64,000 nt of DNA, taken from contig CM068377.1 in the NCBI GenBank assembly GCA_034770075.1, positions 57,158,275 to 57,222,274 on the forward strand. The letters run 5' to 3'. The notes under the pieces are model-generated. The model did no database searches and was not told the origin of the DNA. It saw nothing but the letters and a program-made list of their open reading frames with translations. Source of the stretch: Aralia elata (lineage: Eukaryota > Streptophyta > Magnoliopsida > Apiales > Araliaceae). Both the position numbers and the translations under genes were made by a program. Below are positions 32,195 through 44,441 of the stretch, piece by piece; position 1 is the stretch's first letter, and the number at the start of each line of letters is the position of its first letter.

Positions 32195-34297
32195 TGTCGA
32201 CGCCGGGAGGATCGCTTCTGTGGTGATTTTTTACCCTTTCCAAATTTTTGCCTTTTTATTAGATGATTTTTTGGAAAAGGTCAGCATGAATGTCGACGGG
32301 GTTTTGAAAGATCGTTTTTTCTGATGAGCCAATTTGACCAGAGTCGTCAGTTGGTATATTTGAAATGGATGTACCAACTCATCCGAGTTTCGTTTTCGTA
32401 AATCGCTGGCTCATGTGTGACTCCGAATTAATTAGTCTGCAAACTGAGATTCATAGAGTTCGGGGGCTTGCTTAAGCGAGGGGAAGGTGTTAGGCACCCC
32501 CCGACTTCCGTGAAACACGGTTACCGCAATCTCGATGCTTTTCCTATCTTTTAATTCTTAAAATGTGTGTGTGCGTGCGTGTGTGCCTATGTGAATGTTG
32601 TGGTGAGTTTGCATGGAGAATCCGTTTGGGTTTTTTGAAAAGTTGTGTTTTATTTTGAAAATGCTTTAGAATGTCCTTCGGCTTTATACGAGAAAGCTTT
32701 ATGAGAAAGGTTTGATTTTAATTATCAAAAGCTGTGAGATTTTTTTCATTAGGTGTCGTTTTGGCAAAACAAGAGTTTTTTTAAACCTTCGTCAAAATAG
32801 GAATCGAGACTTATACGTTGCTTTCATAAGTAAAATGACGGGCAACTTCTAGGATCTCTTTAACCCTATGCACAACGGTTTGATGAAAACGTCATTTATT
32901 TTTACAAAACCATTTTTGTGATGTTTGAAAACGATTTTTCTTTAACCTTCTCGTTTAATAGGAATCGACATTCATTAGCACTTCTAATTTTAAGCCTCGT
33001 GGTGCTAATAACCTAATTTGATTGATTTTATGGAATTCTTCATCGTTTAGCTTTGAAATCATTTTTCGTGTCGCAAATCAAATCAAGCATTAAAATGCGT
33101 TGGGGCTATTCATGGGCATGTAAGCCATCAAAATAACCCCAAACGCCCACAAGCACATATTTCGCTATTACGGGGCCTTAAACCCGATTTTCAACTTGAT
33201 ATCGTTTTAAGGCCCGACAATTACATATTTACAATAAAGGGTACATCGACCCTAATGCATACACCCACAAATGTCCATCATCGGATTTGGACCACGGGGT
33301 CGCGTTCCTAGGCTCACATCCAAAATTGCTACACACTCACAAAATGGATATTACAAAAAATAAACAACACCGGGTTGCCTAACACACCACAATATCCTAA
33401 AACAGCAATCTAAATACACTTCACATAATACATTATCATAACGAGCTAAAAATCACCAAATGGATATCATCGGGCCATTAGGAAGAATTTAGTTCCGTTG
33501 GAACCCTCACTAATAGTCCCTAATCCATGTATCCACAATAATATACAAGAAAAAATACATTTAATATAGCCCGAATGACAACAAGTTTAACAAAATGATA
33601 TAACAAAAATGTTATAAAAAGGGGCTCTTCACCTTGCAAATGACACCACGATGGGTATAAACTCGTATATTAATTAGAGTAGAAAATATATGTGATACAA
33701 TCTAAGAAAAGGGGTATAAATCCTCACTTTTTTTCTCTCTTTTCTCTCTTTTCCCGCTCCTGCTTTGCTGCTGTTTCTTCCTCTTTTTTCTTTTTCTTCC
33801 GCTGCTGTTCGTTGCTGATTTCTTCCTCTCTTTTTCTCTCGCTCCTGTCAAAACTCTCTGTATGCTGAATGAAGAAATGCGCTGATAAAGACTGATCAGA
33901 GGCAGCCGCAGATTGATCTGCGGTTGGCCTCGGTTCCTCCGCGCCCGCCGCGCACTTCAACCGCCCGCCGCGCACTTCAGTTTATTTTAATCATTGGCCG
34001 CAGATCAATCCGCGGTTGGCTGGGCTGATTTTCTCAATTTTTGTACCGCACCTCGATTCTCGTGTCGTACCATTGGTTTTCACTGAAAGACTTGTATTTT
34101 ACAGTCCGGGAACCACTGGGAAATGTGCCATATCATTCAGCTTTGATCGTTGTCTTGTCGGCTTTGATCGCAAGTCGTTGCGGTGGCTTTGAGTGTTCGT
34201 ACTTATGTCCACCTCCCGTTCTCGTAGGCTAGGTCAATTGACGATTTTGCCCTCCTATTAGGGTCAGTATACGAAGTGCAAAATTTGGGTGTCTACA
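32195..34297 (-). mobile_element. O1 5' LTR
   Basis: On the minus strand it starts TGTAGACACCC at 34297 and ends CGTCGACA at 32195, with correct TG...CA termini. Partner of 22410-24513. It carries CT-rich/GA-rich tracts (33728-33850) and the GCCGCAGAT palindromes near 33905 and 34004. Confidence 0.9.
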
Positions 34298-34302
34298 GTT
34301 AC

Positions 34303-35188
34303 CTTTTGGCGTTTAGAATTCGTATTTGTACTCTTTAAATTATTTTGATCGTTGGTATCTCGTGATAGTGAAGTATGTTCGTATTTGAAATAATTCGATA
34401 TCATTTGGAGATGGTCATATAAGTCTTGTGATTTGAAACCCTTTTGGCTCACATTTTGTAGTTTGATCCTTAGGGTATACTTGAGCTAACCGCCTGTGGG
34501 GGTACCACAGGCATGTCCTCTTGACACCGGGGCATGACACCTTCCGTAGCGGTGTGATCAGTCAATGGCGTATCCTTTTGTATGCTCTGGTGTGTGAGCT
34601 TTGGCCATTTGATATATTTGTTCAGGATACGTATGGGTCGACCCAGTATTTGATTTGATTTGATTTGTTTGGCAGATTAGTGACGTATGTGTCGTGCATA
34701 CTATTCGATTTGATTTGCATACATCATGGTACCGGTGTATTTTGATAGCCTTTGGCTATTTGTATTTGAGCTCAGTATGAAATTATAACACCCAACCAAT
34801 TGATTCAGCTTATTATTTTTGTACTCTATCTATTTGTCTTAGTTGATTTCGTATTTCAGTTGTACATTTTTGTATATTTATATTCGTACTGGGCATTTGG
34901 CTCATGTTGTGTTTTTCTTCTGACAGGTAATTAGAGGGATCAAGGACAAGTGTGATGAGAGATCTCTTCTATCCAATGAATTAGAGATTCTGTTTAGGTT
35001 GATTTGGAGTTGTATTAAATATTTTAAACATGGGTTGAGCGGTTTGACATTTATTATGGGTTGACTTATGGCAATTATTAGTTATTGGAGTTATCTATTT
35101 TGTGGTTTAGAGCTTTTAATTTATTTTATAAGTTCTGTTGTGCTTTACACGTGACCTCCTTTTCCTATTTCGGAGAGGGGGTGTTACA
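34303..35188 (+). mobile_element. G1 5' LTR, piece 3
   Basis: It matches about 45653-46542 of the 3' LTR and ends GGTGTTACA, directly before the Met-tRNA primer site. With pieces 1 and 2 the total is about 2.1 kb, the same as the intact 3' LTR. Confidence 0.9.
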
Positions 35189-35192
35189 AAGT

Positions 35193-35204
35193 TGGTATCA
35201 GAGC
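35193..35204 (+). promoter_or_regulatory. G1 primer-binding site, initiator Met-tRNA type
   Basis: TGGTATCAGAGC lies four bases after the LTR end. This is the standard primer site of Tekay/Del chromoviruses. Confidence 0.9.
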
Positions 35205-35385
35205 TTAGGTTATGATCTTGTAGATTACCTTTTAGGCTTGACCTATGAGTTATGGGTAGACCATTGGGTAGTTATAAGATTTTATTATAATGTTTATGTT
35301 GTGTTTGATCTTCGTTCTGCATAATTTTGGCTTCGATTATTTGTTTTGATCTGTTCATTCTTATTTGTTTGATTTTGTATCATAG

Positions 35386-36550
35386 ATGACTCATAGGTCT
35401 TCGAGAATTGCTGGGAGGAAGGGTAATAATGGTGGGAGGGGTCAGGGGCAGCCCCAGGTTGAGGCTGTTAATCAGGGTGGAAACGTTGAGACACAGGGTA
35501 ACGCAATAATAACCCCGACTATGATAGCAGCGATGGTGAATGAGGCAGTTACGCAGGCTATGGCACAGGCTATGCAGGGTATTCCGCAGGTGCAAGGAAG
35601 TCATCAAGCAAATAGTATGGGGGTGATGTAGAGATATCACAACATGAGCAAAAGGAGTATTCCGAGGATCAAGAGGGTCAACCAATGCAACCTTTATATG
35701 TGTTGTTGGAGAGGTTTATTAAGCAAAAGCCCAAATCTTTTCGTTTAGCTCAGACTTCAATTGATGCGGAGAACTGGATCGCCCACTTGGAGAAGATTTT
35801 TGATGTGATTGGGTGTTCAGAAAATCAGAAGGTGAAACTAGCAGTTTATAAGCTAGAGGATGATGTTCAGCGATGGTGGAAATCATTGAAGGCTACGCAG
35901 GGGGATGGATTCATGGATGCACTGATATGGAATGATTTTTGTGAACTTTTCTATTAGCAGTACTTTCCAAATGCTGATAGGGATGCGTACTCTAGAGAGT
36001 TTGTGTCTATTCGATAGAAAGAGGATGAGACTATTACTGATTTCATGGCGAGGTTTACTAGGTTGGTTGGTTTTGCGGGTTCAATAGCAGGGACAGCTGC
36101 ACAGCAGACAGAAAAGTTCAAATGGGCTTTGAAATATGAATATAGGCGATCGATCATCCACACTATATTTACAGATATGTCTCAGGTGGCTAATGCAGCT
36201 AAGAGTGTAGAAATGGAGCATAAGGACTTTCGAGCTTCCAAATCAGAAAGGAGTCGAAAGAGAGATAGAGATGATCAGCGAGGGCAAGGAATGGGTCACT
36301 TTGGCAGAAATCAAAATAGAAGGCAGTATAGTTGGAATGAGCCTTCATCGGGTCAGCGATTTAATCCTCGGATGGATGTTACTTACCCAACGCAGCAGGG
36401 TAATCGTGGAGGTCAGCAGCAGGGTCAGTGGCAAGTTGGAGGGCAATATCAAAATAGGGGATTTCAACAGAACAGAGGTTTCCAGCAAAATCAGAATCAG
36501 GGTCAGCATCGCCAGCAGGGTCAGATTCAGGGACGATATCCAGGACCAGT
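35386..36550 (+). pseudogene. G1 gag, first part, with frameshift and stops
   Basis: It starts at ATG 35386 (MTHRSSRIAGRKG, basic and Gly-rich). The frame shifts at a run of G at 35619-35623 and continues in another frame to the T2 insertion. Capsid motifs are visible: RLAQTSIDAENWIAHLEKIF and VQRWWKSLKAT. In-frame TAG codons lie at 35955 and 36015. The C-terminal part is rich in Gln, Gly and Arg, as is usual before the zinc knuckle. T2 interrupts it at 36551-36555. The knuckle resumes after 40751. It encoded the capsid precursor. Confidence 0.87.
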
Positions 36551-38119
36551 AGGTGTGTAATATCCCGAATGTTTATGAGTTAGTAAATCATGATATTAAA
36601 TTATTATGATGATTGTGGCATACAATGATCCTTAGAAAAGGAAATTGATGGGTTAAACATAGGATAATACTCAAGGTATATTTGAGTTGATAAAGGTTAT
36701 ATAATAAAAACCTACGAGAATTGGTTGAGGAAAGTGGATTAAATAGGTAATATGAAACCTATGTTATAGTAATACGTTAAAATTTATTCAACGATAAAAT
36801 TTCGGAAGAAATTAGACGAAAATCGAGTAAGAGGTTTGATATTTGTGATTCCGAGGACGGAATCCTTATAAGGAGGGAATGATGTGACAACCCGGATTTT
36901 TCGAGAATAATTATAATAAGAATTTAATATAGAATAATTCTTATTATGAGTCGTGTTTGAATATATATGTGTTATATATATTTATGTAATTTTAATTGGT
37001 GAGCTTAATATGTATATTTATAATGTGAAATATATACATAGATTCAAAATGAATGAGTTAATAGTTAATTATTATAACGATCGCGAGTCGTGGATAGCTG
37101 GATAATCCGAGCATATGAATATTATTGAATAAAATAGACTTTTATTAATAATATTATGTGGTAAGTGTTTAAAGGTTATATTATAACCTAGATTATGTGT
37201 ACACGATTATTAGTAAGTATGAAAGTTTTCGTATTAGCTAATTTGGCGAATTCGAGAAATATCGCTAGAATACTATTTATTGGATTAAGTAAATAATTGA
37301 AGAATAATATTATCGAACGAGTTATTTGTTGTAAAGACGCTAACCCAAAATATGGGTGAGATATATGTACGTTGAGGTATATGATTATGGAGAGTTAATC
37401 GTGAAGAGCAGCGATCGCGAACCGTGAATACCCTTGTAATTTTGGGTTTATTAATATTATTAAATGGATTAAATATTATTTTTATGTGATTTCCTTTAAG
37501 GTTATTTCATAACCTGGATGATGTCAATGTATGAAGATTTATGCGTTATTGAATCGTATGAGTGAATAATTGATTTTACGAAAGATCGCAAAATCACTAT
37601 TTACGGGGCACGTTTCCCGAGGCACTATTTACGCCATAAAATTTTTGTGTCTTTTTCGATGTTGAATAATTTCATAAATACGTGTACGCGTACGAATAAT
37701 TTTTCCAAGTGTCTGAAATTTTATTTGACCTGATACGTGATTTTATCCGTATCCGAAATGTATGAAATGGGTGTTCCGAATATTTGGACAAATCCCATAA
37801 TAATTATTTTTACCCATCCCAATATTTATGGTAATACCCATTTTAATTTTGGGTAGAGTTATTTACCAGTTTTGGTACAAAAGTGTGAGTTTTCGGATAT
37901 ATTTTTGGTGTTTTCGGGTATTTATTTTGGCTTGTTACTCCAAGTGGGAACCACCCAACCACATTAGACCAATCAAATGAGAGCAAGGAGGGAGAGATTG
38001 CTGGCAAGCTTAGAAAAATTGGCCACCTTGAGCCACTCCCATTTTTCTCCCACATCTCCCTAAATTCCTCCACTCTCCCAAATAATTCAAACCACTCCAT
38101 TCTCTCTTGCACCATTTTC

Positions 38120-38282
38120 TTTCTTCCTTGTTCAGCTGATAGAGATTAGAGAGAGAGAGAGGGAAAATCTGCAGCCAAGAGGAAGAAGAAAGAAGGAGAA
38201 GGTCGCCGGAAAAGTCGCCGGAAAAAGGAAGAAGGAAGAAGAAGAGAGCGCGGGTGGAAGAGAAGAAGAAGAGGAAGAGCTT
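38120..38282 (+). repeat. Purine-rich tract (GAGA/GAAGAA) in T2 LTR
   Basis: About 160 bases are almost all A and G, with two GTCGCCGGAAAA copies in the middle. The complementary strand is CT-rich, as in plant LTR leaders near transcription starts. Confidence 0.7.
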
Positions 38283-38745
38283 CAAGCAACTCTAATAAAC
38301 CTTAGCTAGCTTCTCTATCATCTATAAGAGATTTACAGAGGTAACATCTCATTAAATCCATTTCGTTTGAGTTTTTGTAAAAGATTTTCTAAAGTTTTTG
38401 GTTTTTGGAGCTTTTTAGCTCACAGGCGATTTTTGAACGATTCTTGTTGTTTTTGTTTTTGTTGGATATTTGTAAATGTTGTTAAGAGGTTATGTAAGCT
38501 ATTAATAATATCAAAGTGGAACAAAAACGCAATAAATCCCTACCTATGCTTAAGGAGGATGAAGAACATGAAGAATAATGGAACTTTGGACATTTGGACA
38601 AATTTTAGAGGACATGGAGCTTTGATTTTGTGTTTGGTTAATTTATTTGTTGGTATGATGTTGTACTTCCATGGGTTATGAAGTTAACCCAGTTGGAATG
38701 GAGTAAAAAGGGATTAAAACAAAGATTTGGTGATGATTTTTGTAA

Positions 38746-38803
38746 AGAACACCAAGAACACGAAGAACGCCAAGAACACGAAGAACACCAAGAACACGAA
38801 AAT
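38746..38803 (+). repeat. 18-bp tandem repeat AAGAACACNAAGAACACC
   Basis: Three to four units alternate AAGAACACC and AAGAACACG (one AAGAACGCC), so the basic period is 9 bp with an 18-bp higher period. It lies in the T2 LTR. Confidence 0.8.
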
Positions 38804-40751
38804 AAAACGTGATTTGATACTTTGGTCACGGATTTGAACATGTTAATGTTAATAGATAACTCTAAATTTTTGATATGTTGTAGCTCTATGTCTTAGGAGT
38901 CCATAGAGTCCGGAATGGACCAATTTGAACATGTATAGAAGGAGTTATGAGGATTGGAGTGAAGGAGGGTCGAAATCGCGAAGCTGGGCAAGTGAGAACC
39001 ATAATTTCCTGCATACCAAAGCCGGGGCTTTGGTATTAAGCTTAGTTTGGACGCCGGGGCTTTAGGCCTCAGGTGGTAAAAGTCAGTTTTGACGTCCTTT
39101 AGTAAAATGAGCGTAACTTTCTCATAAGAACTCGGATTGAGGTGATTCAAGATGATTCCGAAAGAGAACGAGTAAACCTATAACTTTTGTTCTTTGAGTT
39201 TTTCAATTTGAGATCGGGATAAATTCCCAAATTGACCATTTGTGTGACTGATGTGTTTTTGGAGGCAATCGAAGAGTGTCGGGCATGCGCGTAAGCACGC
39301 ATAATGCTCCCGACAATGTTAAATGATGTTCTAAATTCTAAAACATGAATATTATGATTTATAATGATACTAAACATTAACCAATGAGTATTAGATAAAT
39401 TGAATGGGCATGTTAGGCGTACGCAAATGCATGTCGCCTAGGCGTTCGAATAATTAAGTTTGGCGTATAGACGTGCAAGCGTCGTAACGCCATAACTAGT
39501 GTGTATAATCTTGTTTAATATTGTGCTTCTAATAATAATGAAACATGGTAGTGTGTTATAAACCAATGTATGAGCATGCTAAGCACATGCAAAGGAGGCG
39601 AATTAGGTGTGTGACGTGTAAACGTCGAAACGCCGCGTAAAGTGTTAAAGAACTTAAATAGTGTTTCGATTTAAACAAAACGAACATTATAAGATATGAA
39701 GTGGGTTTATAATATAAACCATTATATGAAGCCTTTTAGTGGCTAATTGGTATTTTATTGTTAAATAAATTGTGTAGGATATTTGAAAGACGAGCCATCA
39801 TAATTTGGCAAGGAACGCTTAAAGGCAAGTTCTTTCAGTAACTTGTTAACTTGTTTAAATGTATTGATGTACATGACTTGAGTACTAAATCTTTCACTAT
39901 TATGTGGATTATATGAGAGCATGATTAAAGTGTGCATAATGTGCAATTATGTGACTATATTGTTCTATGTGGAACTTGAATTATTGTAAATATATAATGT
40001 GAGATGCATGAAGTATGCTATGAGATACATGATGCATATATATGGATGAATTGCATAAGATTTATAATACATGAGTAAGATGCATAGTATGAGAATCAGG
40101 GTGCATGGATAAAATGCAAACTTATGTGTTACGTGAAGCATGAAATGTGAAAACTGTCAGTTCTTGCTGAGCCGTCGTGCTCATTCTTGTAAAAATAAAA
40201 CTTTTGCAGATTTACGATGCAATGCAATTATCTTGATATCGTGATGATAAGGATTAGAGGCGCATGGAAACAGGAAGGTTCTTAAATGTCCCTTTACTAT
40301 AATTATTTAGCTGTGATGACGGCATATGATGTACGTGAATTTGACTATGTAAACCTTGAGTTAGAAATAAAGGTTATCCATTATAGTGGTTAAGACGTGA
40401 TTATGTTAGTCACTTGTTATAGTAAACTACAAGGATGTCGATGATGTATAAAGGACATTTTTATAACGAATGTATTGGTTATTGAATAACCTTGCGAATA
40501 TTCAGGGATTGGATAAAGTCAAAATCTGAACCTTGCGTTCACACATGAGATATTGTAAAGGATCATGGTATTTATTCAACCTTGGTCATAAGTGTTTTAT
40601 TTAAGGTCTTCGTGCCTGGGATTAGATGAGGATATGTTGTTATATTATTGTAATTACATTCATGTAGTAAGCCCATGTTGTATGGGTAGTACCGTGACGC
40701 GCGGGAATCGGGTTCAAGGTAAGACCCGAGTTTCGGGGGCGTTACAAGGTG

Positions 40752-40969
40752 GGGGAAATCCGAACCTTTTGCCACTTCCACCGAGTCCATGTGTTACTTG
40801 TGGTGGGTATCATGCTAGTAGGACGTGCTATAGAGAGACAGGGGCTTGTTTCTTATGTGGCCAAAGAGGGCATAGAGCAAGGGACTATACAGTTCAACAT
40901 GGTAATGGGGGACGCGGTAATGCTGTTAATGGCGGTCAGCGCAACACGATGGGAGAGTATTTGCAATGA
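40752..40969 (+). pseudogene. G1 gag C-terminus with zinc knuckles
   Basis: After T2 the gag frame resumes with two zinc-binding patterns, CVTCGGYHASRTC and CFLCGQRGHRARDY. In the second the last Cys is replaced by Tyr. The frame stops with TGA at 40967. The protease frame begins in another phase at 40966, so an indel lies just upstream. These knuckles would bind the genomic RNA. Confidence 0.85.
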
Positions 40970-41440
40970 CAGCTAATCAGGTGTCTCAAGCACCAGGTAC
41001 CGTCTCAGGTACCCTTTTTATAGGGAATCGTGAGGCATCAGTTTTGTTTGATACTGGATCTACACATTCTATTGTTGCACTTTCATTTGTTCGTCATCTT
41101 GGAGTGTCTTCTCATATATTAGATCCTCATTTATCTATTGCTACCCCGATGGGAAATTCTGTGATTATTTCTGAGCAATTTCACGAGTGTCCTTTGAAGT
41201 TAGGGAGGAAAGTGTACGCGGTTAATTTGCTTCCGATGGTAATGCATGATTTCGATATCATCTTAGGTATAGATTGGCTGAGTAAGCATTGAGCCACTAT
41301 TGATTATCAGGCGAGAAAGGTTATTTTTGGAACTTTAGAAGCTCCAGAATTCAAGTTTCAGTGTTCCAAGCCGAATACTGTTGTAAGGTTGATCTCAGCT
41401 TTGAAGGCGGGCAAAATGATTTCTAAGGGATGTATTGTTA
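40966..41440 (+). pseudogene. G1 aspartic protease
   Basis: The frame has the active-site motif LFDTGSTHS near 41050 and the downstream DFDIILGIDWLSKH, which is the standard end of the retropepsin domain in chromoviruses. A TGA at 41290 replaces a codon that is usually Arg there, consistent with a CpG transition. Beyond 41430 the reading frame changes. It would cleave the polyprotein. Confidence 0.87.
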
Positions 41441-44387
41441 TTTGACTTATGTGAAAGATACCTCGAAGGATGAGTCTCAACTTGAAGACTATCCAATTGT
41501 ACGAGAATATCCTGAGGTATTTCCTAAAGATCTACCAGGATTACCACCGCCAAGGGAAGTTGAGTTTACCATTGAGCTCATTCCTGGAGCGGAACCTATC
41601 TCTAAGGCACCTTATAAGATGGCTCCATTAGAGTTACAGGAGTTGAAGGAACAATTGCAGGAGTTGTTAGATTGTGGATTCATTAGACCGAGCGTATCGC
41701 CATGGGGCGCTCCAGTCTTGTTTGTGAAGAAGAAGAATGGATCTATGAGGTTGTGTATAGATTATAGGGAGCTAAATTGGATCACTATCAGGAATAGATA
41801 TCCACTTCCACGGATAGATGACCTTTTCGATCAGCTCCAAGGGGCAAAGTTCTTTTCAAAGATAGATTTGAGGTCGGGGTACCACCAGTTGAGGGTGAGG
41901 GATGAAGACATTCCTAAAACAGCTTTTCGTACTCGGTATGGGCATTACGAGTTTTTGGTGATGCCGTTTGGGCTAACTAACGCTCCGACAGTGTTCATGG
42001 ATCTGATGAATCGGGTTTTTAGCGAGTACTTAGATCAATTTGTCATTGTCTTCATTGATGACATTTTGGTGTACTCCAAGTCCAAGGAGGAGCATGAAGA
42101 GCATCTTCGTACTATTTTGGGTGTTCTACAGAAGAACAAGTTATATGCTAAGTTCTCCAAGTGTGAGTTTTGGCTAAAAGAGGTAGCATTTTTGGGACAT
42201 GTCGTGTGTGCGGAAGGCATTAAGGTGGATCCTGCGAAGGTTGAGGCTATCACTAATTGGCCAAGGCCCACTACGGTAACTGAAGTTAGGAGTTTCTTGG
42301 GTTTGGCAGGATACTATAGACAATTTGTAGAAGGTTTCTCCGTGTTAGCTTTGCCATTAACTCAGTTGATGAGAAAGGGCATAAAGTTTATGCGGAATGA
42401 AGAGCGCAAGAAGAGTTTTGAGGAGCTTAAGAAGAGGCTTGTGACAGCTCCAGTACTCACATTACCATCGGGGACAGGAGGTTATCATATTTACAGTGAT
42501 GCTTCTAAGAAGGGTTTAGGGTGTGTTTTAATGCAGCATAGTAAGGTAATTGCTTACGCTTCCAGAAAACTTAAACCTTATGAGGTGAATTACCCTACCC
42601 ATGACTTGGAGTTAGCAGCAATTATTTTTGCCCCAAAGATTTGGAGACACTATCTATATGGAGAGACTTGTGACATTTTCACTGACCACAAGAGCCTTAA
42701 ATATATTTTTACTCAGAAAGAGCTCAACATGAGGCATAGGCGTTGGTTAGAACTTCTCAAGGATTATGATGCCAGAATTCAGTACCACCCTGGTAAGGTT
42801 AATGTGGTTGCAGATGCTCTTAGCCGAAAATATTCAAGGAGTGTAGCTTCCTTGGTTACACAATCTCAACTCATCTCGGATATGGAACGTTTGGGTTTGG
42901 AGTTATATGTTAGAGGTTCTGATGGGATAGTAGCAGGCATGAGAGTGGAACCTTCTCTTATTTTGCGGATTAAAGAAGCCTGGAAGGAGGATGGTGAGTT
43001 GTGGGATATAGCGCAGAATTTGGAAGAGGGCAAACAATCCAAGTTTCATATTGATGACCATGGTGTGATTTGGTTGGGTAAGCGATTGTGTGTACCGTCG
43101 AATCCAATGATTCGTGAGGTAGTGTTGACCGAAGCTCATAGTTCACCATTCTCTATTCATCCGGGGTCTGCAAAGATGTACAGGGATTTGAAGCAGAATT
43201 TTTGGTGGAATGGGATGAAGCGAGATGTGGCTGAATATATGGGGAAGTGCCTTACTTGTCAACAAGTGAAGATAGAGCATCAACGAGCTAGTGGATTGCT
43301 GCAACAGTTAGACATTCCAGTTTGGAAATGGGAGGATATCACGATGGATTTTGTGATTGGTTTGCCAAAGACTTTCAGGAAGAATGATGTTATCTGGGTT
43401 GTGGTAGACCGATTGACCAAATCGGCACACTTCTTAGCTATCCACGAGGGTTACTCGGTAGACAGGTTGGCACAGATCTTTCAGCAGGAGATTGTTAGAC
43501 TTCATGGTACTCCGGTGTCTATCGTTTCAGATCGGGATCCACGGTTCACTTCACGGTTCTGGAAAGGGTTTCAACGAGCTTAGGGAACGCGACTCAATTA
43601 TAGTACAGCTTTTCATCCATAAACGGATGGGCAATCAGAGAGAACTATTCAGACATTAGAAGATATGTTGCGATCTTGTGCTTTAGAATGGACAGGAAAC
43701 TGGGATGATTATTTAAGTTTGGTGGAGTTCGCATATAACAACAGCTGGCATGCAAGTATTGGAATGGCTCCGTTTGAGACGTTGTATGGTAGGAAGTGTC
43801 GGCCACCAACTTGTTGGGATGAGATTGGCGAGAAGGCCATAGAAGGGCCTGAGTTAGTTCAAATCACTACGGAGAAGGTAGCGGTGGCTACGAAAAAATT
43901 GAGGTCAGCTCGATCACGGCAGAAGAGTTATGTTAATAAGCATAGGAGGACCTTGGAGTTTAAACCTAGTGAGCATGTGTCTTTAAAAGTTTTTCCTTGG
44001 AAGGGTATTCGACGATTTGGGTTGAAAGGAAAACTTAGTCCGCGTTATATTGGTCCATTTGAGATTTTGGAAAGAGTTGGTGATGTTGCCTATCGATTAG
44101 CTTTGCCTCCACAGCTAGCTCATGTGCATAATGTGTTTCATGTGTCGGTATTAAGGAATTATCAGTATCATCCATTGCATGTGGTGCAATATCCGTTCGA
44201 TAAAATTCAGGATGATCTTACTTGTGAGGAGCAAGCTGAGGCGATTTTGGATCGTCAAGAGAGAATTATGAGAAGGAAGACAATTTCGTTTGTTAAGGTT
44301 TTGTGGAGAAACTATTCGGAGCAGGAAGCTACTTGGAAAATGGAGGAGTCTATTCGAGTGGAGTATCCGCATCTATTTGATAATTAG
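41430..44387 (+). pseudogene. G1 pol: RT, RNase H, integrase and chromodomain
   Basis: One frame, broken by TAG 43581 and TAA 43620. RT shows YHQLRVRDEDIPKTAFRTRY and the catalytic FIDDILVYS near 42050. RNase H shows YSDASKKGLGCVLMQ and FTDHKSLKYIF. Integrase has the HH-CC finger (HPGSAKMYRDLKQNFWWNGM, CLTCQQVK) and aspartates in MDFVIGLP and SDRDPRF; the region of the third residue (TDGQSERTIQTLED) is directly after the TAA. The C-terminus, AILDRQERIMRRKTISFVKV...WRNYSEQEATWKMEESI, is a chromodomain that targets insertion to marked chromatin. Closest group: Tekay/Del chromoviruses. The stops make it inactive. Confidence 0.93.
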
Positions 44388-44428
44388 GTACATCCCATTC
44401 TTTTGATTCTGGGGACGGAATCCTTTTT

Positions 44429-44441
44429 AAGGGGGAGGTGA
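44429..44441 (+). other. G1 polypurine tract
   Basis: AAGGGGGAGGTGA directly precedes the 3' LTR start TGTAATACCC and follows the block GGGGACGGAATCC typical of this group. Confidence 0.85.

Larger units (their letters stand above)
22410..34297 (-). mobile_element. O1: Tat/Ogre-like LTR element, internally deleted, with antisense ORF
   Basis: LTRs of 2104 and 2103 bp flank a 7.7 kb interior. Target copies GTTAC lie at 22405-22409 and 34298-34302; the G1 LTR is continuous across this point near 45650. Reading leftward: tRNA-Arg-like primer site, gag, an RT N-terminal piece fused to an integrase C-terminal piece, an ORF in the opposite orientation (DUF7745-like), a 35-bp satellite array, and a polypurine tract. 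Antisense ORFs and satellite-rich 3' regions are known for plant Tat-lineage elements, which supports this assignment. Large parts of pol are missing, so it depended on helper proteins. Confidence 0.88.
36556..40746 (+). mobile_element. T2: deleted LTR element in G1 gag
   Basis: Target copies AGGTG flank it at 36551-36555 and 40747-40751, and the G1 gag frame is continuous when it is removed. It starts TGTAATATCCCG and ends GGCGTTACA. At 36883 a second LTR-type start TGTGACAACCCGG follows a purine tract AAGGAGGGAATGA (36870-36882). That purine tract and the text before it resemble the G1 pre-LTR region at 44411-44441. I read it as the tip of a 5' LTR, a large internal deletion, the end of the interior and a 3.86 kb 3' LTR. 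A single very long solo LTR is the alternative. No coding sequence remains. Confidence 0.75.

Noticed and set aside
35380..35685. Minus-strand 101-codon frame
   Set aside because: It is antisense to the G1 gag start and matches nothing.
36556..40746. Simple solo LTR as the sole reading of T2
   Set aside because: Not excluded, but the purine tract and second LTR start at 36883 fit a deleted element better.
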